In this document: one piece after another, positions 42,892 through 51,388 of the stretch
Numbering within the stretch: position 1 is the stretch's first letter
Layout of the letters: the number at the start of each line of letters is the position of its first letter
NCBI GenBank assembly: GCA_902805675.1
Contig: CADCTA010000031.1
Span: forward strand, 1 to 59,553
Reading direction: 5' to 3'
Length of the DNA: 59,553 nucleotides
Source: an uncultured Chthoniobacterales bacterium
GTDB taxonomy: Bacteria; Verrucomicrobiota; Verrucomicrobiia; Chthoniobacterales; UBA10450
Program-made: the position numbers and the translations under genes
The notes under the pieces: model-generated
What the model saw: the letters and a program-made list of their open reading frames with translations, nothing else
What the model was told of the DNA's origin: nothing
Databases searched by the model: none

Positions 42892-44625
42892 TTAAAGCCC
42901 CATCAGCTCGCGGACGTATTTCGCGGGCGGGCTGCCGAACGACAGGACGGTGTCGTTGTACTTCTTCAGGTCAAACGAATCGCCGAGCTTCGCTTTTGCG
43001 CGGTCGCGCAGATCGAGGTGCTCGGCAGTGCCCACGAAGTAGGTCGACAACTGTCCGGATGAGAGCCGCGCACGTTTCCACTTCGCGACGGCTTCACCTT
43101 CCTGCTGGAAGCCCTCCTTCATCATCAAATCCAGCGCCTGCTGCTCGGTCATGCCGGCCGTGTGGATGCTTTGGTCGAGAATGGCGTTGCAGATGACGCG
43201 CAGCCGCATCTTCAGCTGCTGCATTCGAACTTCGGGTCCGCCGTAGCCCGCCTCCGCCATGAACTGCTCGGCGTATACGCCCCACCCCTCGATGAACGTG
43301 CCGCTGCGGAAAATCGCGCGCACCAGCGTCGGTCCGCGGAACCGGTTCGCGTGCATCAGCTGCAGGTAGTGGCCGGGCGTCGCTTCGTGCACCGTCAGGT
43401 CGCGCAGCATGTAGTTGTTGTACTCGCGAAAGAACGAATCCTTCCGCTCCTGCGTCCAGCTCGCCGGCGTTGGCTCGATCGCGTAGAACGTCTCGCCATT
43501 CTTCTCCAGCGGTCCCGGTGAATCGCAATACGCGATCCCCTGCCCGCGCTTGAACTCCGGCATCACAATCACGTCGAGCGGCTCGGTCGGGACGGTGACG
43601 AGATCCTTCTGCTTGGTGAAGTTCGTCGCTTCAACGACCACCTTCTTCGCCTCGTCGACGATGGTGTCGTCATTGGGACGCTGCTCCGCGAGCTTGTCGA
43701 GAACGGCAGTCGTGACCTTCTTCTTGTCGGCTAACGTCGCCTCGTCAGCGCCGGGGAAGTATTGTTTGTAGAGCGGCAACGCCGTCTCGTAGATCGCCGT
43801 CTGCGTCGCGGCGAGATCCGCCCGCGCGCGCTTCATGATCTCTTCCATCGAGAGATCCGAGGCGAGCGAGAAGCGGAGCTTCTTGCGGAACATGTCCGCG
43901 CCGATGCGGAAGTCGCCCTCCGACTTCGGCAGCAACGTTTCCTGCAGCCACTTCTTGTAGTCTTCCAGCGCCTTCGCGGTTGCCTCCTGCACCGGCGCGA
44001 TCTCCTTCTTCATCTCCGGCGCGCGATCCAGCACCGGCGCCAGTCCTTCGCGGATGAACGTGATGGCGCCCTGCGCCTGCTCGATCGCGGTCTCCGTGTA
44101 GATGCGCGGCGGGTTTTTCAGGTTTGCTTTGGCCTGCGCGATGACGCGCGGGATTCCTTCCATGCGCTTGCGGATATTCGGGATGCGCTGTTCCGGTGGC
44201 GCGAAGTCGCGCGCGATGAGGAGGTAGACGCCGTTCGCGAGGCTTTGGTTGTAGGTGAGCGGATTCCACTCGGCGCTCTTGAGTTCCTCGAGGCTGAAGA
44301 TCTCACCTTCGACGCTCTCTTTGAGAATGCGGAAGTCGACGCTGTTCGCGCCGGTCAGCCCGTCGGTGTTTTTGAACGCGTTCAGTTTGGCCAGGAAGGC
44401 CTTCTGCGCTGCTAGCTCCTTCGCGCGCGCTTCCTTGGAGTAGTCAGTCAGCTTGTCATCGAAGCGATGATCGCCGAGCTCCGTTGCATCCTCCGGATAC
44501 GTGCGCAGTCGCGCTTCGATGTAATCCGACGCGAGCTTCTGGAATTCATCGTCGGCGGGAGTGGCGCGCACGCTAGCTGAGGCGGCGAGGCTCACGATTG
44601 CGAGCAGCGAAGGGAGAAGCTTCAT
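42892..44625 (-). CDS. DUF885-family putative metallopeptidase, secreted
   Basis: 577 residues. Signal peptide of about 21 residues (MKLLPSLLAIVSLAASASV). The DUF885 signature HEATPGHYLQL (about 415-425) gives an HExxxGH zinc-like motif, and the rest of the fold (YSKEARAKELA, RDFAPPEQRIPNI, GWGVYAEQF) is complete. Predicted periplasmic or lipoprotein-like hydrolase of peptides; no substrate is known. The gene stands alone on the minus strand; its 3' tail is duplicated just downstream. Divergent from the aldo/keto reductase. Confidence 0.88.
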   Translation of the reverse strand: MKLLPSLLAIVSLAASASVRATPADDEFQKLASDYIEARLRTYPEDATELGDHRFDDKLTDYSKEARAKELAAQKAFLAKLNAFKNTDGLTGANSVDFRILKESVEGEIFSLEELKSAEWNPLTYNQSLANGVYLLIARDFAPPEQRIPNIRKRMEGIPRVIAQAKANLKNPPRIYTETAIEQAQGAITFIREGLAPVLDRAPEMKKEIAPVQEATAKALEDYKKWLQETLLPKSEGDFRIGADMFRKKLRFSLASDLSMEEIMKRARADLAATQTAIYETALPLYKQYFPGADEATLADKKKVTTAVLDKLAEQRPNDDTIVDEAKKVVVEATNFTKQKDLVTVPTEPLDVIVMPEFKRGQGIAYCDSPGPLEKNGETFYAIEPTPASWTQERKDSFFREYNNYMLRDLTVHEATPGHYLQLMHANRFRGPTLVRAIFRSGTFIEGWGVYAEQFMAEAGYGGPEVRMQQLKMRLRVICNAILDQSIHTAGMTEQQALDLMMKEGFQQEGEAVAKWKRARLSSGQLSTYFVGTAEHLDLRDRAKAKLGDSFDLKKYNDTVLSFGSPPAKYVRELMGL

Positions 44626-44654
44626 CGAACGAAGCTACGAAACACGGCGCCGAT

Positions 44655-44673
44655 TTACAGGATTGATTGGCAT
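44655..44673. repeat. single-arm remnant of an S-family element
   Basis: TTTACAGGATTGATTGGCATC resembles one arm of the S elements. No partner arm is present. Short, so it may be chance. Confidence 0.3.
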
Positions 44674-44700
44674 CACCGACGCGGCCGCGGAAAGTTCCTC

Positions 44701-45621
44701 ATGCGGAAGATGACTCGTCGCGAAGCAACGTGGGTGATCGCGGCAGGGAGTGCAGGTTTGATGTTGTCGCCGAACGTGCGAGCCGCAGATTCGGCCATGT
44801 TGCAGCGGCCGATTCCCTCTTCCGGCGAGAAGCTGCCAGTGATCGGACTTGGCACATGGCAGAGCTTTGATGTCGGCACCTCAGCCGCCGATCGCCAGCC
44901 GCTGGAGGAGGTGCTCCGCGCATTCGTCAGGCTCGGCGGGCGCGTGATCGATTCGTCGCCTATGTATGGACGCGCGGAGGGCGTCGTCGGTGATCTCGCG
45001 CAGAAGCTGCGTCTGCACGATTCGCTATTTTTCGCGACCAAGGTTTGGACGACGGGCAAGGACGCGGGCGTGCAGTCGATGGATCGGTCCTTCGATTTGA
45101 TGAAGACGAAGCGGATGGACCTGATGCAGGTGCACAACCTCGTCGACGTGCAGACGCATCTCGCCACGCTACGTGAGTGGAAGGAGCAAGGGCGCGTGCG
45201 TTATATCGGGATCACGCATTACACGGCCAGCAGCCACGGAGAAGTCGCGCGTGTGCTCGAGCGCGAGAAGGTCGACTTCGTGCAGATCAACTACTCGGTG
45301 CGGGAACGGGAAGCCGAGGAGCGTGTGCTGCCGGTGGCGCAGGAGCGCGGGGTGGCGGTGATCGTGAATCGGCCGTTTGGCGGCGGAAATCTTTTCCGCC
45401 GCGTGCGCGATAAGGCGCTGCCGGATTTCGCTGCCGAGATCGGCTGCGCATCATGGGCGCAGTTGTTCCTGAAGTGGATTGTCGCGCATCCGGCGGTGAC
45501 TTGCGCGATTCCGGCGACGAGCAAAGTGCGGCACCTTGAGGATAATATGGGCGGAGGCGTTGGGACGCTGCCTGACGCGAAGATGCGGCAGCGAATATCG
45601 GAAGCAGTGGCGGCGGCATAG
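44701..45621 (+). CDS. aldo/keto reductase with Tat signal
   Basis: 306 residues. The N-terminus MRKMTRREATWVIAAGSAGL is a twin-arginine signal, so the enzyme is probably exported folded. The AKR catalytic residues are seen as Asp (DSSPMYGR), Tyr of the same motif, Lys (FFATKVW) and His (MQVHNLVD). NAD(P)H-dependent reductase of carbonyls; substrate unknown. Single gene, ending in repeat copy 8 before the convergent transporter gene. Confidence 0.88.
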   Translation: MRKMTRREATWVIAAGSAGLMLSPNVRAADSAMLQRPIPSSGEKLPVIGLGTWQSFDVGTSAADRQPLEEVLRAFVRLGGRVIDSSPMYGRAEGVVGDLAQKLRLHDSLFFATKVWTTGKDAGVQSMDRSFDLMKTKRMDLMQVHNLVDVQTHLATLREWKEQGRVRYIGITHYTASSHGEVARVLEREKVDFVQINYSVREREAEERVLPVAQERGVAVIVNRPFGGGNLFRRVRDKALPDFAAEIGCASWAQLFLKWIVAHPAVTCAIPATSKVRHLEDNMGGGVGTLPDAKMRQRISEAVAAA

Positions 45622-45638
45622 CAGCACTACATCGCGTG

Positions 45639-45798
45639 GCGCGGTCATCCTGAGGCTGGCGAACCGCGCCGAAGAGCCTGTCCTGAGCCTTGTCGAAGGA
45701 ACCTCGCGCAGGGTCCTTGGTTTATGCCACTCCGCAGCCATAACGTAAGGGCCCTGCGTGAGGTCCTTCGCCGTCTGCGCGGCTCAGGATGACCGCGC
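45639..45798. repeat. palindrome with GCGCGGTCATCCTGAG ends
   Basis: The 16-bp inverted ends are GCGCGGTCATCCTGAG (45639-45654) and CTCAGGATGACCGCGC (45783-45798). The interior holds GAGCCTGTCCTGAGCCTTGT and a second inner palindrome (GCGCAGGGTCCTT / GGGCCCTGCGTGAGGTCCTT). It lies between convergent genes; a distant relative of family R. Confidence 0.8.
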
Positions 45799-45823
45799 AG
45801 GGTATGGTAATGTGGCGGCGTTG

Positions 45824-47221
45824 CTACGTCGGCGTGCCGCCCGCTAGCACCGGTTCCGTTGCCCGGTCCTCCGGCTCCTGGGACTGGAGGTAGGTCTTCC
45901 CTTTGTAGAAACGCGCGACAACCGAGAAGATCGCGGTGGCGACGAACATCACGATGGCGAAGAACATGTAGTAGTTGAAGTCGCTCATCTTGGCCGAGCC
46001 ATCCGGGTTCATGATGAAGTTGTTCACCTGCGCGGTGAACTGGTTGCCCAAAGAGACGGTAAACAGCCAGAGCGCCATGACCGCGCTCTTCATCTTGTTA
46101 GGCGCCTGCGTGTAGGAGAACTCCAGGCCCGTGATCGACACCATCGCTTCGCCGAGCGTGAGCACCGCGTAGGCCAGGAACTGCCACCACACGCTGGGAC
46201 GGCCGCCCGCGTCGATCATGCTCTGGATGAACGCGATGATGAGGAAGCTCACGGCGGTGAACCCGAGACCGATGCCGATCTTGCGCAACGGAGTAGGCTC
46301 GAAGAACCGGCCCATGAATGGATAGATGACGTAGTTCACCAGCGGGATGAAGAGCAGGATGAAGATCGGGTTGGCCGTCTGTACCTGCTCGGGCAGCAGC
46401 GGAATCCCGAAGAAGCTCAGGTCCAGCTTCCGCGCCTGCAGAGTCCACGCGCCGCCGCTGCTCTGATCCCAGAGCGACCAGAAGATCGCGACGAAAATGT
46501 AAACGATGGCGAGGCGACCCATCGCCCCGAGACCTTCCTTGCTGAAGAATTGCTTCAGGAAACCAATCCCAGCCGGTGGGATGTGGACGAATTTCTTGCG
46601 ACCGGCCCAGAAGAAAATCGTCGCGATGACCATCGCGATGCCCGGCAGACCAAAGGCGTAGCGCGGGCCCCAGTTCGGATTGTTGAGCAGGATCGGGCAG
46701 AGGATGGTGGAGAGGAAGGAGCCGGCGTTGATCGAGAAATAGAACCAGCCAAAGACCTTCGAGAGATGGTGCTGATTCGACTCGCCGAACTGGTCGCCAA
46801 CGTTCGCGGAGACGCACGGCTTGATGCCGCCCGAGCCGAGCGCGATCAACCCGAGACCGAGCATCAGGCCGGATCGGGTCTCATCGAAGGCGAGCACGAA
46901 GTGCCCCGCGCAATAGACGATGGAGAGGTAAAGAATGGTGCGGTATTTCCCGAGGAAACACTCCGCCAGAATCGCGCCGAGGATCGGCAGGAAGTACACC
47001 GCCGAGACAAACTGCGAGAACCAGTAGCGCGCCTCCGCATCGCCCATGCGGTCGGGCATCCCCATCTTGTTGACCATGTAAGTGGTCATGAAGACGATGA
47101 GGATGGAGCGCATCCCGTAGAACGAGAACCGCTCGGCCGCTTCGTTGCCGATGATGTACGGCACGCCTGGAGGCATGTCCGGCGTATTGGCCGGCCTGGT
47201 CGCGTATTCGGTCTTGGCCAT
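45824..47221 (-). CDS. proton-dependent oligopeptide transporter (POT/PTR2 family)
   Basis: 465 residues with about twelve membrane helices. The POT signature NEAAERFSFYGMRSIL (about 27-42) holds the conserved ExxERFSFYG motif used for proton coupling, and later helices contain the typical NEFWS-like loop region. It imports di- and tripeptides. It lies 31 bp downstream of a His-rich lipoprotein gene on the same strand, probably one transcript. Substrate range not visible. Confidence 0.92.
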   Translation of the reverse strand: MAKTEYATRPANTPDMPPGVPYIIGNEAAERFSFYGMRSILIVFMTTYMVNKMGMPDRMGDAEARYWFSQFVSAVYFLPILGAILAECFLGKYRTILYLSIVYCAGHFVLAFDETRSGLMLGLGLIALGSGGIKPCVSANVGDQFGESNQHHLSKVFGWFYFSINAGSFLSTILCPILLNNPNWGPRYAFGLPGIAMVIATIFFWAGRKKFVHIPPAGIGFLKQFFSKEGLGAMGRLAIVYIFVAIFWSLWDQSSGGAWTLQARKLDLSFFGIPLLPEQVQTANPIFILLFIPLVNYVIYPFMGRFFEPTPLRKIGIGLGFTAVSFLIIAFIQSMIDAGGRPSVWWQFLAYAVLTLGEAMVSITGLEFSYTQAPNKMKSAVMALWLFTVSLGNQFTAQVNNFIMNPDGSAKMSDFNYYMFFAIVMFVATAIFSVVARFYKGKTYLQSQEPEDRATEPVLAGGTPT

Positions 47222-47252
47222 GATGTCTCCTCTGGTTAACGGCGGTCAGCCG

Positions 47253-47633
47253 TTAGTGCGGGGTCGGTGACGGGAAGAACTGCGCGGGCGTACCAGCTGG
47301 CGATGCGCCGTGAGCGGTGTCGTGCTTGTGCTCGCCCTGGCCGGGAGGCGGCGTTCCGGTGCCCTCCTGAGCGGCGCCGCCGTCTGCTGGGTTGGCGTTA
47401 TCATCGGCGTTGCCGGCTTTGTGGCCCGGTTTGTCGTGGGAGTGGCCGTGCTTGTCGTCGTCGTGCTTGCCCTTGTGCGCGTTGTCGGTGCCTTTGGCGT
47501 GATGAGCTTCGCCCGGCTCGCCGTGCTGTTGGTGGTCGGGCAATTCGCCGACTTCGTGGCGTTCGCAGGACCAGAAGAACACGAGAGACGCGGACGCCGA
47601 GACGACGGCCGCTTTGCGGAGAATGGAGCGCAT
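47253..47633 (-). CDS. His/Asp-rich putative lipoprotein
   Basis: 126 residues from the ATG at 47633 (MRSILRKAAVV). A hydrophobic signal with a weak lipobox (VFFWSC) leads to a mature part rich in His, Asp, Lys and Gly (HDDDKHGHSHDKPGHK) and ending in Pro-rich sequence. The His/Asp clusters suggest metal binding, but low complexity also fits a linker. It is directly upstream of the POT transporter gene. An ATG at 47651 is possible. Moderate confidence, as the composition is biased. Confidence 0.55.
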   Translation of the reverse strand: MRSILRKAAVVSASASLVFFWSCERHEVGELPDHQQHGEPGEAHHAKGTDNAHKGKHDDDKHGHSHDKPGHKAGNADDNANPADGGAAQEGTGTPPPGQGEHKHDTAHGASPAGTPAQFFPSPTPH

Positions 47634-47831
47634 CGCCCGGACAGTAGGCATCGGGTGTAATTCGCAGCAAGAGCAAAGAACGGCTGCGTAAACGACGCAG
47701 CGCTCGCGAGCGGCGGCGGCTTCGGCAACGGCGCCGCGCCGCCGGAGTCGCGCCGATGCCCGAGCGTGCTCTGGATCTGCCGCCCTGCAAATGCATTGAA
47801 ACAAGGCCTGCTGGAACTACTATGCTCCCGC

Positions 47832-50291
47832 GTGGCCCGCTCAGCTAAAAACACAGCCTGGAATGAGGTTTTCGCGCTCATTTTGCTGGGCGCGGGAACG
47901 CTGCTGTTCCTGGCATTGATCTCCTACGTGCCGAAGGATCTGCCGTCGTGGGTGCCCTTCAGCCACCTTTCGCCGCCTAATTCGCCCGCGCAGAACTTCA
48001 TCGGCCCGCTGGGAGCGATCATCGCCGGGTTCTGCTACTTCATGGTCGGCGGCGCTTCTTATCTGCTCGCGGTGGCGCTGCTTGGGTTCGGGGCGGCGAA
48101 GCTCTTCTACTCGCAGCTGCGAGTCAGCGCGCGCGCGTTGTGGATCGCGCTATTCGTCGTCTCCGGCGCCTGCCTGCTCCATCTGCAGTCCGGATTCCTG
48201 CAGGACTGGCCGTCCGCCTTTAACATCCAGGGACCGGGAGGCTGGGTGGGTTACTTCTTCGGCAAGTCGATCCTTCAGCGGCTGCTCGGCGCTGTCGGTT
48301 CGTTGATTCTCATCAGCGGCGTCTACGTCACGAGCCTGATCCTCATGACTGGCTTGCGGCCGATCCACATCGTGCGGCAGACGGTGGCGAGTATCCGGAG
48401 CGGCATCACGCGTTTTCGCGATTGGAAACTGAACCGCCAATTGCGCAGCACGGATCTAAAGGGGCAGCTCGAGATCAGCCAGCGCGAGCTCGCCAAGCAG
48501 CAGCGCAGCATCGAGAAGCAACTGAAGAAAAAAGGCGCGCCGGTCGCGGAACAGCCGTCTGGCTCGTTCATCTCCGCAGAGGAGCTGGCCAATCGCCCCA
48601 AGCCAAAGGTGGTCGATACCACTGCGTTTCCGGCTGAGGGAGAGGGCGCGCGCAAGAAACCGTCGCTCGCCGATCTGCGGAAGGGCGATAAAGCAACGAA
48701 GACGGCCGGCGGCCTAACGACTCCCGCCTGGGATGCGGAGAATTACACGTTGCCGGGGCTCGACCTACTTGCCGAGCATGACGTGGAGGGACGCGTCGCG
48801 ACCGATCCCGCGGAGCTCGAGCGCATCCAGATGATGCTGATCGACACGCTTGGGCAGTTTGGGATTGCGGTCGCGCCAGGCGACATCACCAAGGGCCCGA
48901 CGATCACGCGCTACGAGGTTTATCCGGCGAAAGGCGTGCGCGTGGACAAGATCGTAAGCCTCGAACGCGACCTTGCTCGCGCCACGCGCGCCGAGCGGAT
49001 CAATATCCTCGCGCCGATCCCGGGGAAAGACACGGTCGGCATCGAACTGGCCAACAGCCGCAAAGTCAAAGTGACGCTGCGCGAGCTCATGCAGTCGCCG
49101 GATTGGACGGAGAGCAAAGCGAAGCTCCCGGTCGCGCTCGGCAAGGATGTCTACGGTAAGACGATCATCGCCGATCTCGCGCAGATGCCGCACTTGCTCG
49201 TGGCCGGAACTACCGGCAGCGGCAAGAGCGTCTGCATCAATGCGCTCATCGCGAGCATGCTCTACCGGTTCACGCCTGAGGAGCTCCGCTTCATCATGAT
49301 CGATCCGAAAGTGGTCGAGATGCAGATCTACAACGAGCTGCCGCATCTCATCATCCCCGTGGTGACCGATCCGAAGAAGGTGTTGCTCGCGCTCCGGCAC
49401 GTCATCATCGAGATGGAAAATCGCTACAAGATTTTCGCCAAGACGGGCGTGCGAAACATCACCAGCTTCAACGGCCGCCCGCCGAAGAAGACGCAGAAGG
49501 AGCTGGATCTGGAAGCGGCCGAAACGAACGGCGCCGCGCCGGAAGAAAAGCCGCCGGTCGGCTCGGTGGAGGAGTACACGCAGAAGCTCAACATCACCGT
49601 CCCGCGCGACGACGAGCCTATCATCCCGGACAAGCTGCCTTACATCGTCGTCATCATCGATGAGCTCGCGGACCTGATGCAGACCGCGCCGGCTGACGTG
49701 GAGAGCGCCATCGCGCGCATCACGCAGATGGCACGTGCGGCCGGCATTCATCTCATCGTCGCAACGCAGACGCCACGCGCAGACGTCATCACTGGTGTCA
49801 TCAAGGCGAACATCCCCAGCCGCATCGCGTTTCAGGTGGCGTCGAAAATCGACAGCCGCGTCATCCTCGACGAAAACGGCGCCGATCGCCTCCTCGGCCA
49901 GGGCGACATGCTTTACCTGCCGCCGAGCACCTCGCGGCTGATCCGCGCGCAGGGCGTGCTCGTTACCGACGACGAGATCCGCGGCATCGTGGAATACGTC
50001 TCCGCGCAAAGCCCCGCCTCTTACGACCTCGCCATCCACGAGAAGATTTCGTCCGGCGGTGAAAGCGATGCAGAGGATGTCACCGACGAAGATGAAGAGC
50101 TGGTCGAGAAATGTCTCGAGATCATCCGGCAGGAGAAGCGCGCCTCCACTTCCCTCCTCCAGCGCCGCCTTCGCCTCGGCTACACGCGCGCCGCTCGGAT
50201 CGTTGACATTCTAGAGCAGCGGGGCATTTTGGGGCCCGGGGAAGGCGCAAAGCCGCGCGAGATTCTCGTCGATCTCGACGCCGCCGTTTAA
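47832..50291 (+). CDS. ftsK: DNA translocase FtsK
   Basis: 819 residues from the GTG at 47832 (MARSAKNTAWNEV); a longer start at 47766 is possible. Four membrane helices in the first 195 residues, a charged linker (225-290), the alpha/beta motor with Walker A AGTTGSGKS (about 459-467), Walker B VVIIDELADLM (about 608-618) and a C-terminal gamma DNA-binding domain (RRLRLGYTRAARIVDILEQR). It pumps chromosomal DNA at the septum and activates XerCD. The linker is short, as in SpoIIIE-like forms. Followed by a RodZ-like gene after 18 bp. Confidence 0.95.
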   Translation: MARSAKNTAWNEVFALILLGAGTLLFLALISYVPKDLPSWVPFSHLSPPNSPAQNFIGPLGAIIAGFCYFMVGGASYLLAVALLGFGAAKLFYSQLRVSARALWIALFVVSGACLLHLQSGFLQDWPSAFNIQGPGGWVGYFFGKSILQRLLGAVGSLILISGVYVTSLILMTGLRPIHIVRQTVASIRSGITRFRDWKLNRQLRSTDLKGQLEISQRELAKQQRSIEKQLKKKGAPVAEQPSGSFISAEELANRPKPKVVDTTAFPAEGEGARKKPSLADLRKGDKATKTAGGLTTPAWDAENYTLPGLDLLAEHDVEGRVATDPAELERIQMMLIDTLGQFGIAVAPGDITKGPTITRYEVYPAKGVRVDKIVSLERDLARATRAERINILAPIPGKDTVGIELANSRKVKVTLRELMQSPDWTESKAKLPVALGKDVYGKTIIADLAQMPHLLVAGTTGSGKSVCINALIASMLYRFTPEELRFIMIDPKVVEMQIYNELPHLIIPVVTDPKKVLLALRHVIIEMENRYKIFAKTGVRNITSFNGRPPKKTQKELDLEAAETNGAAPEEKPPVGSVEEYTQKLNITVPRDDEPIIPDKLPYIVVIIDELADLMQTAPADVESAIARITQMARAAGIHLIVATQTPRADVITGVIKANIPSRIAFQVASKIDSRVILDENGADRLLGQGDMLYLPPSTSRLIRAQGVLVTDDEIRGIVEYVSAQSPASYDLAIHEKISSGGESDAEDVTDEDEELVEKCLEIIRQEKRASTSLLQRRLRLGYTRAARIVDILEQRGILGPGEGAKPREILVDLDAAV

Positions 50292-50309
50292 CCGGAGCAC
50301 ACCACTTTC

Positions 50310-51335
50310 ATGGAAGGCTTGGGCGACAAATTTCAAAAGGCGAGAACCGCGCGCAATCTCACGCTCGATGACGCCGCGCGGATGACGAAAATCCGTCCGA
50401 GCAAGCTGGCCGAGATCGAAGCGGAAGACTTCTCGACCTTTCCAAGCCTCGCCTACGCCAAGGGCTTCATCCTCATCTACGGCAAGTTCCTGAACGTCGA
50501 CGTCACGCCTTATCTCGAAGCGTTTGAGGGGCCTGATCAGATGACGACCGATGGGTATTCGTACCTGCAGGACAACCCGGCGCCTCCCCCTCCGCGGCCG
50601 ACGAAAGTCGTCGTGCGCCGCGAGCCTTCCGGTGGCGGCGGCGGTGGTGGTGGTGGCGGCGGCGGACGCCAGCGAAGCTCGCTGCTGCCGCTCGCGATCG
50701 GCGTCGTGATATTGGTCGGCGGCTTCACGGTCCTCAAGTTCATGATGGACGTGCGCCGCATCACGCCGAGCACTCAGCGCGACGCGAACGCGCTCGCCCA
50801 GGCCAGCGTCGCACCTGGAACAAACCCGCCGACAACTGTCCCGCCGCAGGGCACGATGGTCGCGCCAAAAGCGCTTCCCGCGGATGCCACGCCTCCGCAG
50901 GGTGCGGTCGCTGCTGCCACTCCGGCTGTTAACGCTGCGCCGGCAATCGCCCCCGAAGCCGCACCGGCTACGCAGAGTACGCCGCCGCTCGTGGCAGCTG
51001 CTTCGGCCACGCCAGAAGCGGAACCTGAGATTCGCCGCGCAGAACCAGTGCGTCCCGAGGACCTCATGCCGGCACGCAACGCCACCGCGCAACCGCCTGC
51101 GGAGGACACCACCGCGAATCGCTTCGACATTCGCCCGCTGCGCAAGACGTACGTGCGCGTGACGGTGGACAACGCGGGCGGTGCTTCTTTCGACCGTTGG
51201 ATCAACCCCACCGATCGGCCGGTGCAATTTCGCGGCAAGCGTATTGCAGTGAAGGTGCTCGATCCGGACGCGGTCGAGATCCGGAAGAACGGCAAGGTCG
51301 TCGCGGCTGGCGACGCGGACATCACGCTTGAGTAG
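50310..51335 (+). CDS. RodZ-like HTH membrane protein (DUF4115)
   Basis: 341 residues. Cytoplasmic HTH_25 domain (1-75; ARTARNLTLDDAARMTKIRP), an 11-residue Gly run (about 107-120), one membrane helix (about 126-144), a Pro/Ala-rich periplasmic stretch and a C-terminal DUF4115 beta domain (about 270-341; YVRVTVDNAGGASFDRWINP). This is the order of RodZ, which links MreB to the cell-wall machinery. Its neighbours ftsK and rimO support a cell-division role. Start ATG at 50310. Confidence 0.88.
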   Translation: MEGLGDKFQKARTARNLTLDDAARMTKIRPSKLAEIEAEDFSTFPSLAYAKGFILIYGKFLNVDVTPYLEAFEGPDQMTTDGYSYLQDNPAPPPPRPTKVVVRREPSGGGGGGGGGGGGRQRSSLLPLAIGVVILVGGFTVLKFMMDVRRITPSTQRDANALAQASVAPGTNPPTTVPPQGTMVAPKALPADATPPQGAVAAATPAVNAAPAIAPEAAPATQSTPPLVAAASATPEAEPEIRRAEPVRPEDLMPARNATAQPPAEDTTANRFDIRPLRKTYVRVTVDNAGGASFDRWINPTDRPVQFRGKRIAVKVLDPDAVEIRKNGKVVAAGDADITLE

Positions 51336-51388
51336 TGGTAGGGGCGGCGCGGTGCGCCGTCCGGCACGCGCAATCGAAGTCTCACGTG

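Larger units (their letters stand above)
42488..42958. repeat. 222-bp tandem duplication joining two gene tails
   Basis: Copy 1 (42488-42709) and copy 2 (42710-about 42958) each contain the last 25 codons of the ligase gene, an S repeat and the last about 22 codons of the convergent DUF885 gene. The left copy continues the real ligase gene and the right copy continues the real DUF885 gene, leaving two orphan tails between. Copy 2 is about 25 bp longer because of an expanded S repeat. Confidence 0.9.

Noticed and set aside
48765..50039. 424-residue minus-strand open frame opposite ftsK
   Set aside because: Typical high-GC antisense frame; the FtsK motor is unambiguous.
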